This document shows positions 33,830 to 42,024 of a stretch of 64,000 nucleotides of DNA, in pieces. The notes beneath the pieces are model-generated. The model was given only the letters and a program-made list of their open reading frames with translations, had not been told where the DNA came from and ran no database searches. Position numbers and translations under genes: made by a program. Source of the DNA: Myxococcales bacterium UBA1660. Lineage in GTDB: Bacteria; Myxococcota_A; Polyangia; Polyangiales; Houyiibacteriaceae. The stretch is taken from assembly GCA_002320815.1 (NCBI GenBank), contig DCLA01000030.1, forward strand, positions 27,485 through 91,484, in the 5' to 3' direction. The stretch's first letter is position 1. Each line of letters opens with the position of its first letter.

Positions 33830-34774
33830 ATGCGGCTGGTCTTCGTGATGGATCCCGTGTCGACCGTCTTGGTCGACGAAGACACCTCCTTCGCGCTGAT
33901 GCTGGAAGCTCAGAAGCGCGGCCACCGGGTGGACCACTGCCTGGTGCAGGACGTCTCCCTGCTGGATGGACGCCCCGTGGCGCAGGTCCGGCAGGCGACG
34001 ATGAAGCGGGACCCGGCGGCGCCGGTGACCCTGGGCGAATGGGAGACCGTCGACCTCGCCGAGGTGGACGTGGTCTTCATCCGCAAGGACCCGCCCTTCG
34101 ACGAGCCCTACCACTGGCTCACGCTCATCCTGGAGCACCTCCGGGGCACCACGCTGGTGATGAACGACCCGCGCGGGCTCCGGGACGCCAACGAGAAGCT
34201 CTATGCGTGCCATTTCCCGGAGCTCATGCCGCGGACGCGGGTGGACTCGGATCGGCACCGGATCCGCGCGTTCGTTCGCGAGATCGGCGGCAAGGGCGTC
34301 ATCAAGCCGGTCGAGGGGCACGGCGGCGAGGGCATCTTCCTGCTCTCGGACGACGACCCCAACTTCAACGCCCACGTCGAGACGGTGACCAAGGGCGGCC
34401 GCCGGGTCGCGATGATCCAGTCCTACATCCCCGAGGTCCGGCAGGGCGACAAGCGCATCCTGCTCATCGGCGGCGAGGTCGTGGGGGCGATCCTCCGGGT
34501 CCCGCGCCAGGACGACCTACGCTCCAACATCCACGTGGGCGGCACCGTCGAGCACACCGAGCTCTCCGAAGCCGACCAGCGCATCGTGGACGGCGTCCAC
34601 GAGCGACTCGCCGCGGACGGCCTCCATTTCGTCGGCCTCGACGTGATCGGCGGCAAGCTCACCGAAGTCAACGTCACCAGTCCCACCGGGATCCAGCAGA
34701 TGACCCGCCTGTCCGGCAAGGACTGCGAAGGCCAGGTCCTCGCCTGGATCGAGAAGAAGATCGAAGACCAGTGA
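33830..34774 (+). CDS. gshB: Glutathione synthetase
   Basis: A 314-residue ATP-grasp enzyme that adds glycine to gamma-glutamylcysteine. Family signatures: MDPVSTVLVDEDTSFALMLEAQKRGH at the N-terminus, FIRKDPPFDEPYHW, NDPRGLRDANEKL, ATP-grasp block KPVEGHGGEGIFLL, and the C-terminal NVTSPTGIQQMTRL. Length matches GshB (about 315). ATG 33830 fits the alignment to the family start. The stop codon overlaps the start of the next gene (GTGA). GshA is not in the window. The 137-nt gap to the divergent methyltransferase start must hold its promoter. Confidence 0.95.
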   Translation: MRLVFVMDPVSTVLVDEDTSFALMLEAQKRGHRVDHCLVQDVSLLDGRPVAQVRQATMKRDPAAPVTLGEWETVDLAEVDVVFIRKDPPFDEPYHWLTLILEHLRGTTLVMNDPRGLRDANEKLYACHFPELMPRTRVDSDRHRIRAFVREIGGKGVIKPVEGHGGEGIFLLSDDDPNFNAHVETVTKGGRRVAMIQSYIPEVRQGDKRILLIGGEVVGAILRVPRQDDLRSNIHVGGTVEHTELSEADQRIVDGVHERLAADGLHFVGLDVIGGKLTEVNVTSPTGIQQMTRLSGKDCEGQVLAWIEKKIEDQ

Positions 34775-36945
34775 AGCGGCTCCTCACCCTCGCCTGCCTC
34801 GCCGCCCTGGGCGGCTGCGCTCCCAAGACCCTGCAGCTCCCGCCGACGTTGCCGGACACCCTCTCCGAGCCGCGCGGCGCGCGGGAGGTCACCACGCTCC
34901 TGGACCTCGACCACGTCAACGACGTGGCCCAGGGCGGTGGGTACGTGTTCGTGGCCACCGACCATGGCCTGCTGGTCTTCGACGGTGAGGGCGGCATGGC
35001 GCGCCTGATGGAGACCGAGCGCTTCGGCGCGGTCACCGCCACCGAGAGCGGGGACGCCTTGGCCGCCGCCGGCTCGCGGCTGATCGCGCTCCGGGGTTCC
35101 ACGCCGACGGAGAACGCGCCGCCCGAGCTCCCGGCCGGCACCACGCGGGATCTCCTCCTCGCGCCGAGCGGAGCCCTCTGGGCCTGCGGCGACCAGGGGC
35201 TGCTCTCCCTCCGCGACGGTGCCTGGATGCGCATGGGCGAGCCGGTGAACTGCGTGACCCTCCACGCCGCGCCCCAGAACGCCCTGTGGGCTTCGCTGGA
35301 CCGTGGCGCGCTCTTCGTGGACGCCGACGACGTGGTCCGGGAACACCGTGAGGGCCATGGGCTCCCCGCCGGCTTCGTGAGCTCGGTGGTGCCCGTGGGC
35401 GCCGCGGGCGAGGCCTTCGCGCTGGTTCAGTCGCCGAGCGACGCCTACCTCGCCCACTTCGACGGCACCCGCTGGTTCGCCTACACCGTCGACGGTTTCG
35501 AGCGGCGCGTGGTGGGCCTCGGGCCCAGCCGCGACGGCGTGATCCTCTTCGCGGAGGACCACGCCTTCCGCGTGCACACCCCCGAGGGCATCGGCGGCGT
35601 GCGGCTGACGCCCCTGCAGCGCGGAGAGCGGGACGAGGTGCTCGGCTATCGGGCCACGGCGAGCGAGCCGACGCCGGTGGAGCAGCGGGAGCTGCCCGAC
35701 CAGGGTGCCCGGCGGCTGGCGCCGGTGCCGCCGAGCCACCCGACCCTCGAGGCCCCCGCGTTGGCCGTGGAGCCGACCGAGCCCATCGCCGGTCGCGCCT
35801 ACCTGGTGCGCACCTTGGGGGACCGGACCTACCTGGCGCTCCGCGGTCGCGGCGTGGTGGAGCTCGGCGCGGGCGAGCCGCGGACCCTGAGCAGCCGGAA
35901 CCTCGTGGCCGACCGGGATCTCCAGGTCGCCAGCGACGAGCGCGGCATCCCCTGGCTGGTCACCGACGACGGCACCGTGGGCGTCTGGCAGGACGGCGCG
36001 CTGCAGACCGTGGCCGGCCCCGAGGGCGCGCGACCCTGGTCCGTCGCGCCGGGGCCCCGGGGCGTGTACCTGGCGTCGACGGTTCCCAGCCGGCCCAACG
36101 TGGTCCAGATCCACCGGCGCATGCCGGGAGATCAGTGGGTCCTGGTGGTCGAGCGGACCCTCTTCGCGGCGCCGCCGGCAGCGGAGACCGAAGCCGACGA
36201 CGCGGCCGCGGCGCCCGCGCCGGCCGAGGATCCCGAGACGGCCGCCATCGCCGCCCCGGCGCCGCCGACCGGCCCCCAGCTCGTGGGCGTGCCCATGCTC
36301 GGGGTGACCGAAGACGAGGCGCTCTGGGTCGCCCTGCGCGTGGCGGCGGACACCGAGTCGGGCAGCCGCCTCCGCGGCGTGGCCGTGCTCTCGGCGACTG
36401 ACGAAGCGATCACCTACCACCACGAGGTCGTCGATCCGGCCGTGGACGGCGCCGAGGCGCTGCGCCTGCCCGACGACTTCGAGGCCATGGACGTGAACCA
36501 GGACGGAATGGCCTGGTTCGCCACCCTGGTCGGCGCGATCCGGCTGGGGAACCACCAGTCGGTCTTCTTCGGCGAGGACCGCGGCGTGCGCGGCGAGGTC
36601 GTCAGCGACGTGCTGGTCGGCAGCCGGGGCCGGGTTTGGGTCGCCGCCGCCGAGGGGCCGGGGTACCGGCAGCAGCAGAGCTTCGAGTTCCGGATGCCCG
36701 GCTTCGTCAAGGAAGCCCGCCCGCTCCGGCTGGCCATGGACCCCCAGGGTCGGGTCTGGGCGGTCGGCCCCAACGGCCTCCTGGTGGAGTCCGAGGATCA
36801 GTGGACCGCCTTCGGCGAGGCCGAGGGGTTGCCGACGACTCAGCTCGTGGACGTCGAGGTCGACGCCGGAGGCGCGGTCTGGATCCTCGCGGCGGATCGC
36901 GTGCTGCGCCTGGATCGCCCCCAGGCGGCGCCGGCTCAGCGGTAG
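34771..36945 (+). CDS. Lipoprotein with beta-propeller repeats (two-component regulator propeller type)
   Basis: A 724-residue exported protein from GTG 34771, overlapping the gshB stop by 4 nt. Lipobox LAALGGC puts the lipid on Cys16. The body is made of repeated blades with the patterns DLLLAPSGALWACGDQGLLSL, GTRWFAYTVDGFE, DERGIPWLVTDDGTVGVW and LAMDPQGRVWAVGPNGLL, in which the W-x-x-x-x-x-G-L-x turns are typical of the YWTD/Reg_prop propeller of sensory lipoproteins. An Ala/Glu-rich linker is inserted near residues 470-505. It probably binds proteins or carbohydrates at the surface. Its link to glutathione synthesis is only positional. The 3' end overlaps the next gene by 10 nt in a convergent arrangement. 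Confidence 0.85.
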   Translation: MKRLLTLACLAALGGCAPKTLQLPPTLPDTLSEPRGAREVTTLLDLDHVNDVAQGGGYVFVATDHGLLVFDGEGGMARLMETERFGAVTATESGDALAAAGSRLIALRGSTPTENAPPELPAGTTRDLLLAPSGALWACGDQGLLSLRDGAWMRMGEPVNCVTLHAAPQNALWASLDRGALFVDADDVVREHREGHGLPAGFVSSVVPVGAAGEAFALVQSPSDAYLAHFDGTRWFAYTVDGFERRVVGLGPSRDGVILFAEDHAFRVHTPEGIGGVRLTPLQRGERDEVLGYRATASEPTPVEQRELPDQGARRLAPVPPSHPTLEAPALAVEPTEPIAGRAYLVRTLGDRTYLALRGRGVVELGAGEPRTLSSRNLVADRDLQVASDERGIPWLVTDDGTVGVWQDGALQTVAGPEGARPWSVAPGPRGVYLASTVPSRPNVVQIHRRMPGDQWVLVVERTLFAAPPAAETEADDAAAAPAPAEDPETAAIAAPAPPTGPQLVGVPMLGVTEDEALWVALRVAADTESGSRLRGVAVLSATDEAITYHHEVVDPAVDGAEALRLPDDFEAMDVNQDGMAWFATLVGAIRLGNHQSVFFGEDRGVRGEVVSDVLVGSRGRVWVAAAEGPGYRQQQSFEFRMPGFVKEARPLRLAMDPQGRVWAVGPNGLLVESEDQWTAFGEAEGLPTTQLVDVEVDAGGAVWILAADRVLRLDRPQAAPAQR

Positions 36946-37637
36946 GGGCTCAGCGGCGCCAGGGGGACCTGGCGCAGGCGGTGGAGCTCGCGGCCGCGGT
37001 AGCGAAGGATGTGCTTCACCGCGCGGCGGTAGAACTCGCGCGGATTGGGCCGCAGGTGCGCCTCGACGTGGCGGTCGGGGATCTCGGTGAGCACCGCATA
37101 GAGCGCGAGGGCGTAGGCGACCTCGTGCTCCGAGAGGGCACCGACGGGCGCGAGGGTCGGCCCGAGCCAGCTCTGGGGGCCCGCCACTCGCGCGGCCGCG
37201 TTGGCGGCGAAGATACCGAAGCCCAGGAAGACCGCGGTGGCGTCCGCGAGAGGGTCGACCTCGTTCTCTTCGAGGTCCCCGATGCCGTGAGCCAGGACGA
37301 CCTGGTGCGCGACCCCATGGGCGAGCTGGGCGACCAGCCGGGTGGGCGTCCCCAGGAGGCAGGGGTCGTAGGGCACTCCGAGGTCGTCGTCGTCGGCCCA
37401 CCCGTCTTCGGGCACCAGCTCGAGAGGCCACCCCTGGACCCCGGCGTGCTCCTTCACGAAGAGGAAGTAGTCGTCGGCGAGGTCATGCCCCTCGAGGCCG
37501 GGGTCGACCGGGAAATTCTCGGCGACCGGGACCACCAAGCGGCGGCGGCGGCGGAAGTCTTCGGTGCCTCCCTCGAGCCTGAGAAGTCGTTCCCACGCCC
37601 AGAGCAGCCAGCGAATGAAGCCTTCCTCCGGAAGCAC
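36936..37637 (-). CDS. Hypothetical protein with a degenerate metallopeptidase-like motif
   Basis: A 233-residue protein. The central part carries QLAHGVAHQVVLAHG followed by EVDPLADATAVFLGFGIFAANAA; this arrangement (HExxH, then E..DLxTVFLGxGxFxANA) is typical of a family of bacterial zinc-protein domains of unknown role. Here the first motif reads H-G-V-A-H, so the Glu of the canonical HExxH is Gly. I would expect weak or no peptidase activity. Start GTG 37637 is uncertain: GGAGG lies just downstream of it, not upstream, so the true start may lie a few codons in. No signal peptide. The next gene upstream on the same strand is the M23 peptidase, 30 nt away. Confidence 0.65.
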   Translation of the reverse strand: MLPEEGFIRWLLWAWERLLRLEGGTEDFRRRRRLVVPVAENFPVDPGLEGHDLADDYFLFVKEHAGVQGWPLELVPEDGWADDDDLGVPYDPCLLGTPTRLVAQLAHGVAHQVVLAHGIGDLEENEVDPLADATAVFLGFGIFAANAAARVAGPQSWLGPTLAPVGALSEHEVAYALALYAVLTEIPDRHVEAHLRPNPREFYRRAVKHILRYRGRELHRLRQVPLAPLSPYR

Positions 37638-37667
37638 CGGAGGAAAGCGTACACCCGCCGCGCGCGA

Positions 37668-39461
37668 TCAGCACTCGTCGCGGGACGAGATCATCGTCCC
37701 GCAGCGGGCGACGTCGTCCTCGACCTCTTCGTTCACGCAGCCGACGCCGGGACACCAGGAGCAGTAGCCCGAGCCCGTGCAGCTGTTGCAGTCGTTGAAA
37801 TCACAGGGCTCACAGGCGCTCCGGGAGTCGCGCCAGCCCTCGCAGCTGTCGCGGGCGGTGCCCTCGAGCATGCACTCGTTGGTGCCCGGGCACCACGCGC
37901 AGCCGGCCGCCGAGGTGCAGGAGCCGCAGTCGGTGCGCTCACCACCGGTGCACGGGTCCGAGGCTTCACAGGCCTCGTTCTCATAGGTCAGACCCGAGCA
38001 ATCCGAGGTCTCCGAGCAGGTCCAGGCGCCGTCGCTGCAGCGGTACCAGCTGCAGCTGTCCATCCCGCAGCCCTCCTTGTCCACCTGGACACAGTCGCCG
38101 TGGGAGACGTTGGTCCCGAGGGTGTAGGAGACGCAGCCCTGACCGGTGGCCGAGCAGGCCGCGTTGGCGTACTGGTCGCGGCCGCACTCGGCCTGGGAGG
38201 CGCAGTTCCACACGCCTTCGTCGCAGCGGTACCAGCCGCAGCCCTCGGCGCAGGCCGCAGGCTCGCCCTCGCGGTCCTTCCCATCGACCTGGACGCAGGT
38301 GCCGCTCTCCACGTCCCGGCCGAGGATGGAGCTGCGGCAGGTGGCCGCGTCGTCCGGCCCCGGGGCTCGACAGGAGGAGTGACCGATGGTCTCGCCGCCG
38401 CAGGAGCCCTCGGTGGTGCACTGCCAGCGACCCTCGTCGCAGACATACCAACCGCAGCCGTCGGCGCAGCTCGCGGGCTCGCCGGGCCGGGTGGCGCTGT
38501 CGACCTGGACGCAGGTGCCGCTGTCGACCTCGCGGCCGAGGGTGTAGCTGCGACAGGAGCCCGCGGGCGGGGTCTCGTTGGCGCAGCTCGCGTTCTCGTG
38601 GGTGGTGGTGCAGCCGGAGACCGAGCAGCTCCAGCCGCCCGAGGTGCACTGGTAGACGCCACATCGCGCGACGCCGCAGCCGGCGTAGTCGACCTGGACG
38701 CACTCGCCGCTGTCCACCACGCGACCCAGGGTCGAGGAGTGGCAGCCGGGCTCCGGCGCCGGGCCCATGTCGGTCATGGGGGTGGGCGCGCCATCACAAG
38801 CGCCGCCGCCGCCCATCCGCTGATAGGCATCGACCAGCGACGTGTACGGCGAGACGGGGATGAACCCGAGGCCAGCGATGGCCTTCCGGATCTCGAAGTG
38901 CAGGTGGTACGTGGTGTACCCGTTGCCGTTCTTGTCCAGGTTGGAGACGTAGGAGAGCACGTCGCCGCAGTTCACCCGCTGGCCCGCCCGGACCTGCTGC
39001 CGCGAGGTGTGCAGGTAGGTGAACTTCGTGCCGTCGTCGCCGATGAGGTTGATCGAGTAGCCGATGTCGTTGATGCGGCCGGGCACCGTGGCCACGGTCG
39101 CGTGGCGGTCGTTGGCGCAGGTCGCCGGCCGGATGTCCTGGCCCTGGTGACCCTGGCGGGTCGGGCAGAGGGGGCAGGTCCAGGTGCGGGCCTCGCAGAA
39201 GTTGTCGTACCAGGGGTACGAGTAATTCCGCGAGTCGCACTGGCCGCCGCCGGGACCCATGTAGCCGCCGACGCCGTAGATCTGCGAGTTCAGGTAGGCC
39301 GGCTGCTGCTGCAGCGGGAAGCGCATGCCCCGGGCGAAGATCTGACTGCCGGTGTAGCCACGGCTCCGCTCGAGCTGGCCCACGGGCTCGTAGCGAAATT
39401 GCGCGCTGGCGCTCGCGGTGACCAGACCACCGAGGAGCGCGAGGAAGACGATCCGGTTCAT
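37668..39461 (-). CDS. M23 metallopeptidase (LytM type) with Cys-rich repeat and CxWCPG modules
   Basis: A 597-residue exported protein. Signal peptide MNRIVFLALLGGLVTASASA from ATG 39461. The N-terminal third carries the M23 fold: a first metal-ligand motif H-x-G-x-D in QGHQGQDIRP at about 103-108 and YHLHFEI at about 185, both typical of murein endopeptidases. Residues 255-520 contain four tandem modules of about 60-65 residues, each with TLGR-x-V-x-SG-x-CVQVD, CGWY-x-C and W-x-C. The end carries two PSI-like modules of the type C-x-SC-…-C-x-WCPG. The peptidase could cut peptide bridges in cell wall while the C-terminal part binds it or a partner. Its start overlaps the lipoprotein stop (ATGA). 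Confidence 0.87.
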   Translation of the reverse strand: MNRIVFLALLGGLVTASASAQFRYEPVGQLERSRGYTGSQIFARGMRFPLQQQPAYLNSQIYGVGGYMGPGGGQCDSRNYSYPWYDNFCEARTWTCPLCPTRQGHQGQDIRPATCANDRHATVATVPGRINDIGYSINLIGDDGTKFTYLHTSRQQVRAGQRVNCGDVLSYVSNLDKNGNGYTTYHLHFEIRKAIAGLGFIPVSPYTSLVDAYQRMGGGGACDGAPTPMTDMGPAPEPGCHSSTLGRVVDSGECVQVDYAGCGVARCGVYQCTSGGWSCSVSGCTTTHENASCANETPPAGSCRSYTLGREVDSGTCVQVDSATRPGEPASCADGCGWYVCDEGRWQCTTEGSCGGETIGHSSCRAPGPDDAATCRSSILGRDVESGTCVQVDGKDREGEPAACAEGCGWYRCDEGVWNCASQAECGRDQYANAACSATGQGCVSYTLGTNVSHGDCVQVDKEGCGMDSCSWYRCSDGAWTCSETSDCSGLTYENEACEASDPCTGGERTDCGSCTSAAGCAWCPGTNECMLEGTARDSCEGWRDSRSACEPCDFNDCNSCTGSGYCSWCPGVGCVNEEVEDDVARCGTMISSRDEC

Positions 39462-39919
39462 CGGCGCTGCTCCAGTCGGTCGGCCAGCGCGACGCCCCAG
39501 GCGTCGTCCTCGGCGCACCGTTCGTCGGCGTCGTCCTGGCAGTAGTAGCTGAGTTCGAAGGCGACCCCGCTCTCGACCCAGGTCACGTAGTGGATGTCCT
39601 CGGACTCGCTGCGGAAGCCGTGGTTGCCCCGCACCTGCACGTTGGGCTCGGGCATCTCCATGCCCTCGGGGGGCTCGGAGAGCACATGGGTCCCCAGGAT
39701 CTGCATGTTCAGCCCTCCCGCGGCGTAGCGCACCGAGAACCAGTTGGGCTCGGCCACGAAGAGCGCGTCGGCCATGTACTCCTCGGGGAAGACGAGCACG
39801 AGGGGCACCGCGGTGTCGCCGACCTCGTCCGAGGGGATGGGCGCCGACGAGGGGCTCTCGTGGGAGACCTGGCAGGCACCCAGGGCGAGGGCACCGATCA
39901 GCGGTAGGAGTCGGGTCAT
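39458..39919 (-). CDS. Lipoprotein coupled to the M23 peptidase
   Basis: A 153-residue exported protein with the lipobox LALGAC from ATG 39919. The mature part is acidic and Glu/Val/Pro-rich, with one Trp-rich block (AEPNWFSVRYAAGGL) and a Cys pair near the end (YYCQDDADERCAEDDAW). No family recognised. Its stop overlaps the start of the M23 gene by 4 nt, so the two are translationally coupled and may act as an enzyme-chaperone or anchor pair. Confidence 0.72.
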   Translation of the reverse strand: MTRLLPLIGALALGACQVSHESPSSAPIPSDEVGDTAVPLVLVFPEEYMADALFVAEPNWFSVRYAAGGLNMQILGTHVLSEPPEGMEMPEPNVQVRGNHGFRSESEDIHYVTWVESGVAFELSYYCQDDADERCAEDDAWGVALADRLEQRR

Positions 39920-39972
39920 CGTGTTCACGTTCGTTCGTAGCGCCGGCACGGGTCGCGCCGGTGGCAGCGTGG

Positions 39973-40935
39973 TCACAAGCATCGGGCCCCGGTCGCGTCG
40001 GCGAGCTCGGTGGTCATGCAGTGCAGCTCCCCGTCGACGCCGCAGCAGGCGAAGCCATCGGGGCAGGGGATCTCGGCGCCGCAGGTGTCGCTGCAGATCG
40101 AGCCGCGCGCGCCGTCGGCGAAGTACCCGGTGCAGAAGGGAGCATCGAAGCCGCAGTCGCGATTGCAGATGCAATCGTCACCGAGCTCGCCGGCGCCGTT
40201 GCCGACGCAGGACGTCGAGGGGTCCTGGCAGGAGGGCGCCACCAGGATCTCGTGGCGGCACTCGCGCGCGCCACAGGTCTCGTCGAAGGCGCAGCTCTCG
40301 CCACAGAGACCGCCGATGCACGAGAGATCGCCGCACTCGGCGTCGCAGGAGCAGCCGGACCCCTCGGGCCGATCGTCGGGCTCGCAGACCACGCAGCTCG
40401 GCGGCGTCCCGGTGCACTCGAGGCCGGCGGGGCAGCCGGTGAGCTGGCAGTCGCCGTCGCAGGTGCCCTCGACGCAGGTGGCCCCGAGGCCCGCGCAGTC
40501 CGCGTCGCAGGCGCAGTCCTCGCCGGGGAGCGCGGCTCCGGGCACCGCCGCGCACGCCACGCAGGTCGCCTCGACGCAGCCCGCGCCGGTACCGCAGTCT
40601 CCGGCGTCGATGCAGGGGCCCACGCACACCCCCTCCCCCGAGCCCAGGATCAGGCAGTCCGGGGTGGCGCGGGGACAGTCCGAGTCCACCGCGCAGGTGT
40701 CGGTCGTGTCGGAGACGCAGTTGAAGTCGACGCAGATCTGGTCGGCGCCGCAGTGGTCGTCCTCACCGCAGACATGGCAGGCCGCCATCCGGCAGTAGGG
40801 CGCGTCGGCGGGGCATTCCGAGTCCGCCGCGCAGCCCGTGTCGGGGAAGCGAGACACCGGGCCGCCATCGTCGCCGCAGGCGACCAGGAGCAATGCCCCC
40901 AGCAGCAGAGAGCCGCGCGCGGAATGTCCCAACAC
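39973..40935 (-). CDS. Cysteine-rich lipoprotein
   Basis: A 320-residue exported protein. GTG 40935 starts MLGHSARGSLLLGALLLVAC, with lipobox Cys20. The mature region repeats Cys-rich units of the type CxxDSDCPxxxPxC and CDADCxGLxxxCVxGxC, about ten copies, with 36 or so Cys overall, all in disulphide-friendly spacing. It resembles the protein at 31509-32486 but with longer spacers. Surface role is inferred. The gap to the M23-associated lipoprotein gene is 53 nt, so they may be one transcript. A palindrome lies directly upstream of the start codon. Confidence 0.85.
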   Translation of the reverse strand: MLGHSARGSLLLGALLLVACGDDGGPVSRFPDTGCAADSECPADAPYCRMAACHVCGEDDHCGADQICVDFNCVSDTTDTCAVDSDCPRATPDCLILGSGEGVCVGPCIDAGDCGTGAGCVEATCVACAAVPGAALPGEDCACDADCAGLGATCVEGTCDGDCQLTGCPAGLECTGTPPSCVVCEPDDRPEGSGCSCDAECGDLSCIGGLCGESCAFDETCGARECRHEILVAPSCQDPSTSCVGNGAGELGDDCICNRDCGFDAPFCTGYFADGARGSICSDTCGAEIPCPDGFACCGVDGELHCMTTELADATGARCL

Positions 40936-40937
40936 GG

Positions 40938-40950
40938 CGCTAGCCTAGCG
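40938..40950. promoter_or_regulatory. Candidate operator: palindrome CGCTAGCCTAGCG
   Basis: A perfect 6-bp inverted repeat with a 1-nt centre, located 3 nt upstream of GTG 40935 on the minus strand, where it covers the ribosome-binding region. It contains an NheI-like GCTAGC-type core. A DNA-binding dimer site is a possibility; RNA hairpin formation is not (1-nt loop). Only one occurrence is noted. Confidence 0.25.
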
Positions 40951-41142
40951 AGTTGAGCAAACTTTGTCCTGTACCGTTCGTGCGCGGTCGCGGATTTCCT
41001 CACGGCGTCGTTCTCCGCGCGGGGCCCCGTCCGTGGGCGGCGACGGATGTCCTCGTCCCGAAGTGCCGATTCGGACGCTCCGTCACTAGACGCTGGAAGA
41101 ACACGATGGAACTGGAAGGCCGGCACCTCCTACCGTCGCTGC

Positions 41143-42024
41143 ATGAGACGTCTCTTCTGCGCCGGGCTCCTCCTGCTCATCCACTGCGGCGACGACACCG
41201 TGATGATGGACCCCGACGCGAGCCTCGCGTGCGCGGTCACCTGCGACGACGGCCTCTACTGCAACGGTGAGGAGCGGTGCGACCCCACGTCACCAGCCGC
41301 CGACGACGATGGCTGCGTCTTCGGAGCGGCCCCGTGCGAACTCTGCGACGAGGCCGCCGATTCGTGCGACGGGCGCTGTCCGGACGCCGACGCCGACGGC
41401 TTCGAGGACATCGCCTGCGGCGGCGACGATTGCGACGACTCGGACCCGGACCGCTACCCGGGCAACGCCGAAGTCTGCGGCGGCCGCGACGACCACGACG
41501 AGGACTGCGATCCCACGACCTTCGGTGCCGACGGCGACCGAGACGGGGACGGTGAGGTCTCGGCCCTGTGCTGCAACGACGGCGCGTGCGGGTCGGATTG
41601 CGACGACAACGACGTCACGGTGCTGACCGGACAGATCGAGATCTGCGACAGCCGGGACAACGACTGCGACGGGTCGGTCGACGAGGAGGAGAACGATGTC
41701 CCCTGGTATCCCGACATGGACACCGACCTCTTCGGGGACCCGACGGCCAGCCCGGTGATCTCCTGCACGCCGATCCCGGACCACTCGATCCGGCCCTTCG
41801 ACTGCGACGCCACCCCGGCCCCTCGCGAACCCCGCCGCGCCGGAGACCTGCAACGGGCTGGACGACGACTGCGACGAAGCCGTCGACGAGGGGTTGCCCG
41901 AGTGCACCCCCTGCGAGCCCAATCCCTGCCTCAACGGCGCGACCTGCGCCGTTCGGGACAGCACCGCCTTCAGCTGCGCGTGCACGACCGGGTTCGTCGG
42001 AGACCTCTGCGGGGACACCTGTGA
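41143..42024 (+). CDS. MopE-type Cys/Asp-rich lipoprotein, N-terminal part (frameshifted)
   Basis: From ATG 41143 the frame gives a lipobox LLLLIHC at Cys15, then repeats of the MopE/metal-binding motif type: CDDSDPDRYPGNAEVCGGRDDHDEDC and EICDSRDNDCDGSVDEEEND, in which Asp and Cys alternate. In the current reading it then loses the pattern near 41820 and runs Arg/Leu-rich to TGA at 42024, overlapping the intact frame that starts near 41822. Removing one C from the C-run at 41819-41822 restores a repeat (…DCDATP…NPAAPETCNGLDDDCDEAVDEG…) into the next frame. I therefore treat this as the N-terminal part of one gene with 41894-43993, broken by a +1 shift that is either real or an assembly error. 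Confidence 0.7.
   Translation: MRRLFCAGLLLLIHCGDDTVMMDPDASLACAVTCDDGLYCNGEERCDPTSPAADDDGCVFGAAPCELCDEAADSCDGRCPDADADGFEDIACGGDDCDDSDPDRYPGNAEVCGGRDDHDEDCDPTTFGADGDRDGDGEVSALCCNDGACGSDCDDNDVTVLTGQIEICDSRDNDCDGSVDEEENDVPWYPDMDTDLFGDPTASPVISCTPIPDHSIRPFDCDATPAPREPRRAGDLQRAGRRLRRSRRRGVARVHPLRAQSLPQRRDLRRSGQHRLQLRVHDRVRRRPLRGHL

Noticed and set aside
38146..38382. Small plus-strand frames inside the M23 repeat region
   Set aside because: They are shadows of the minus-strand Cys repeats and have no independent signal.
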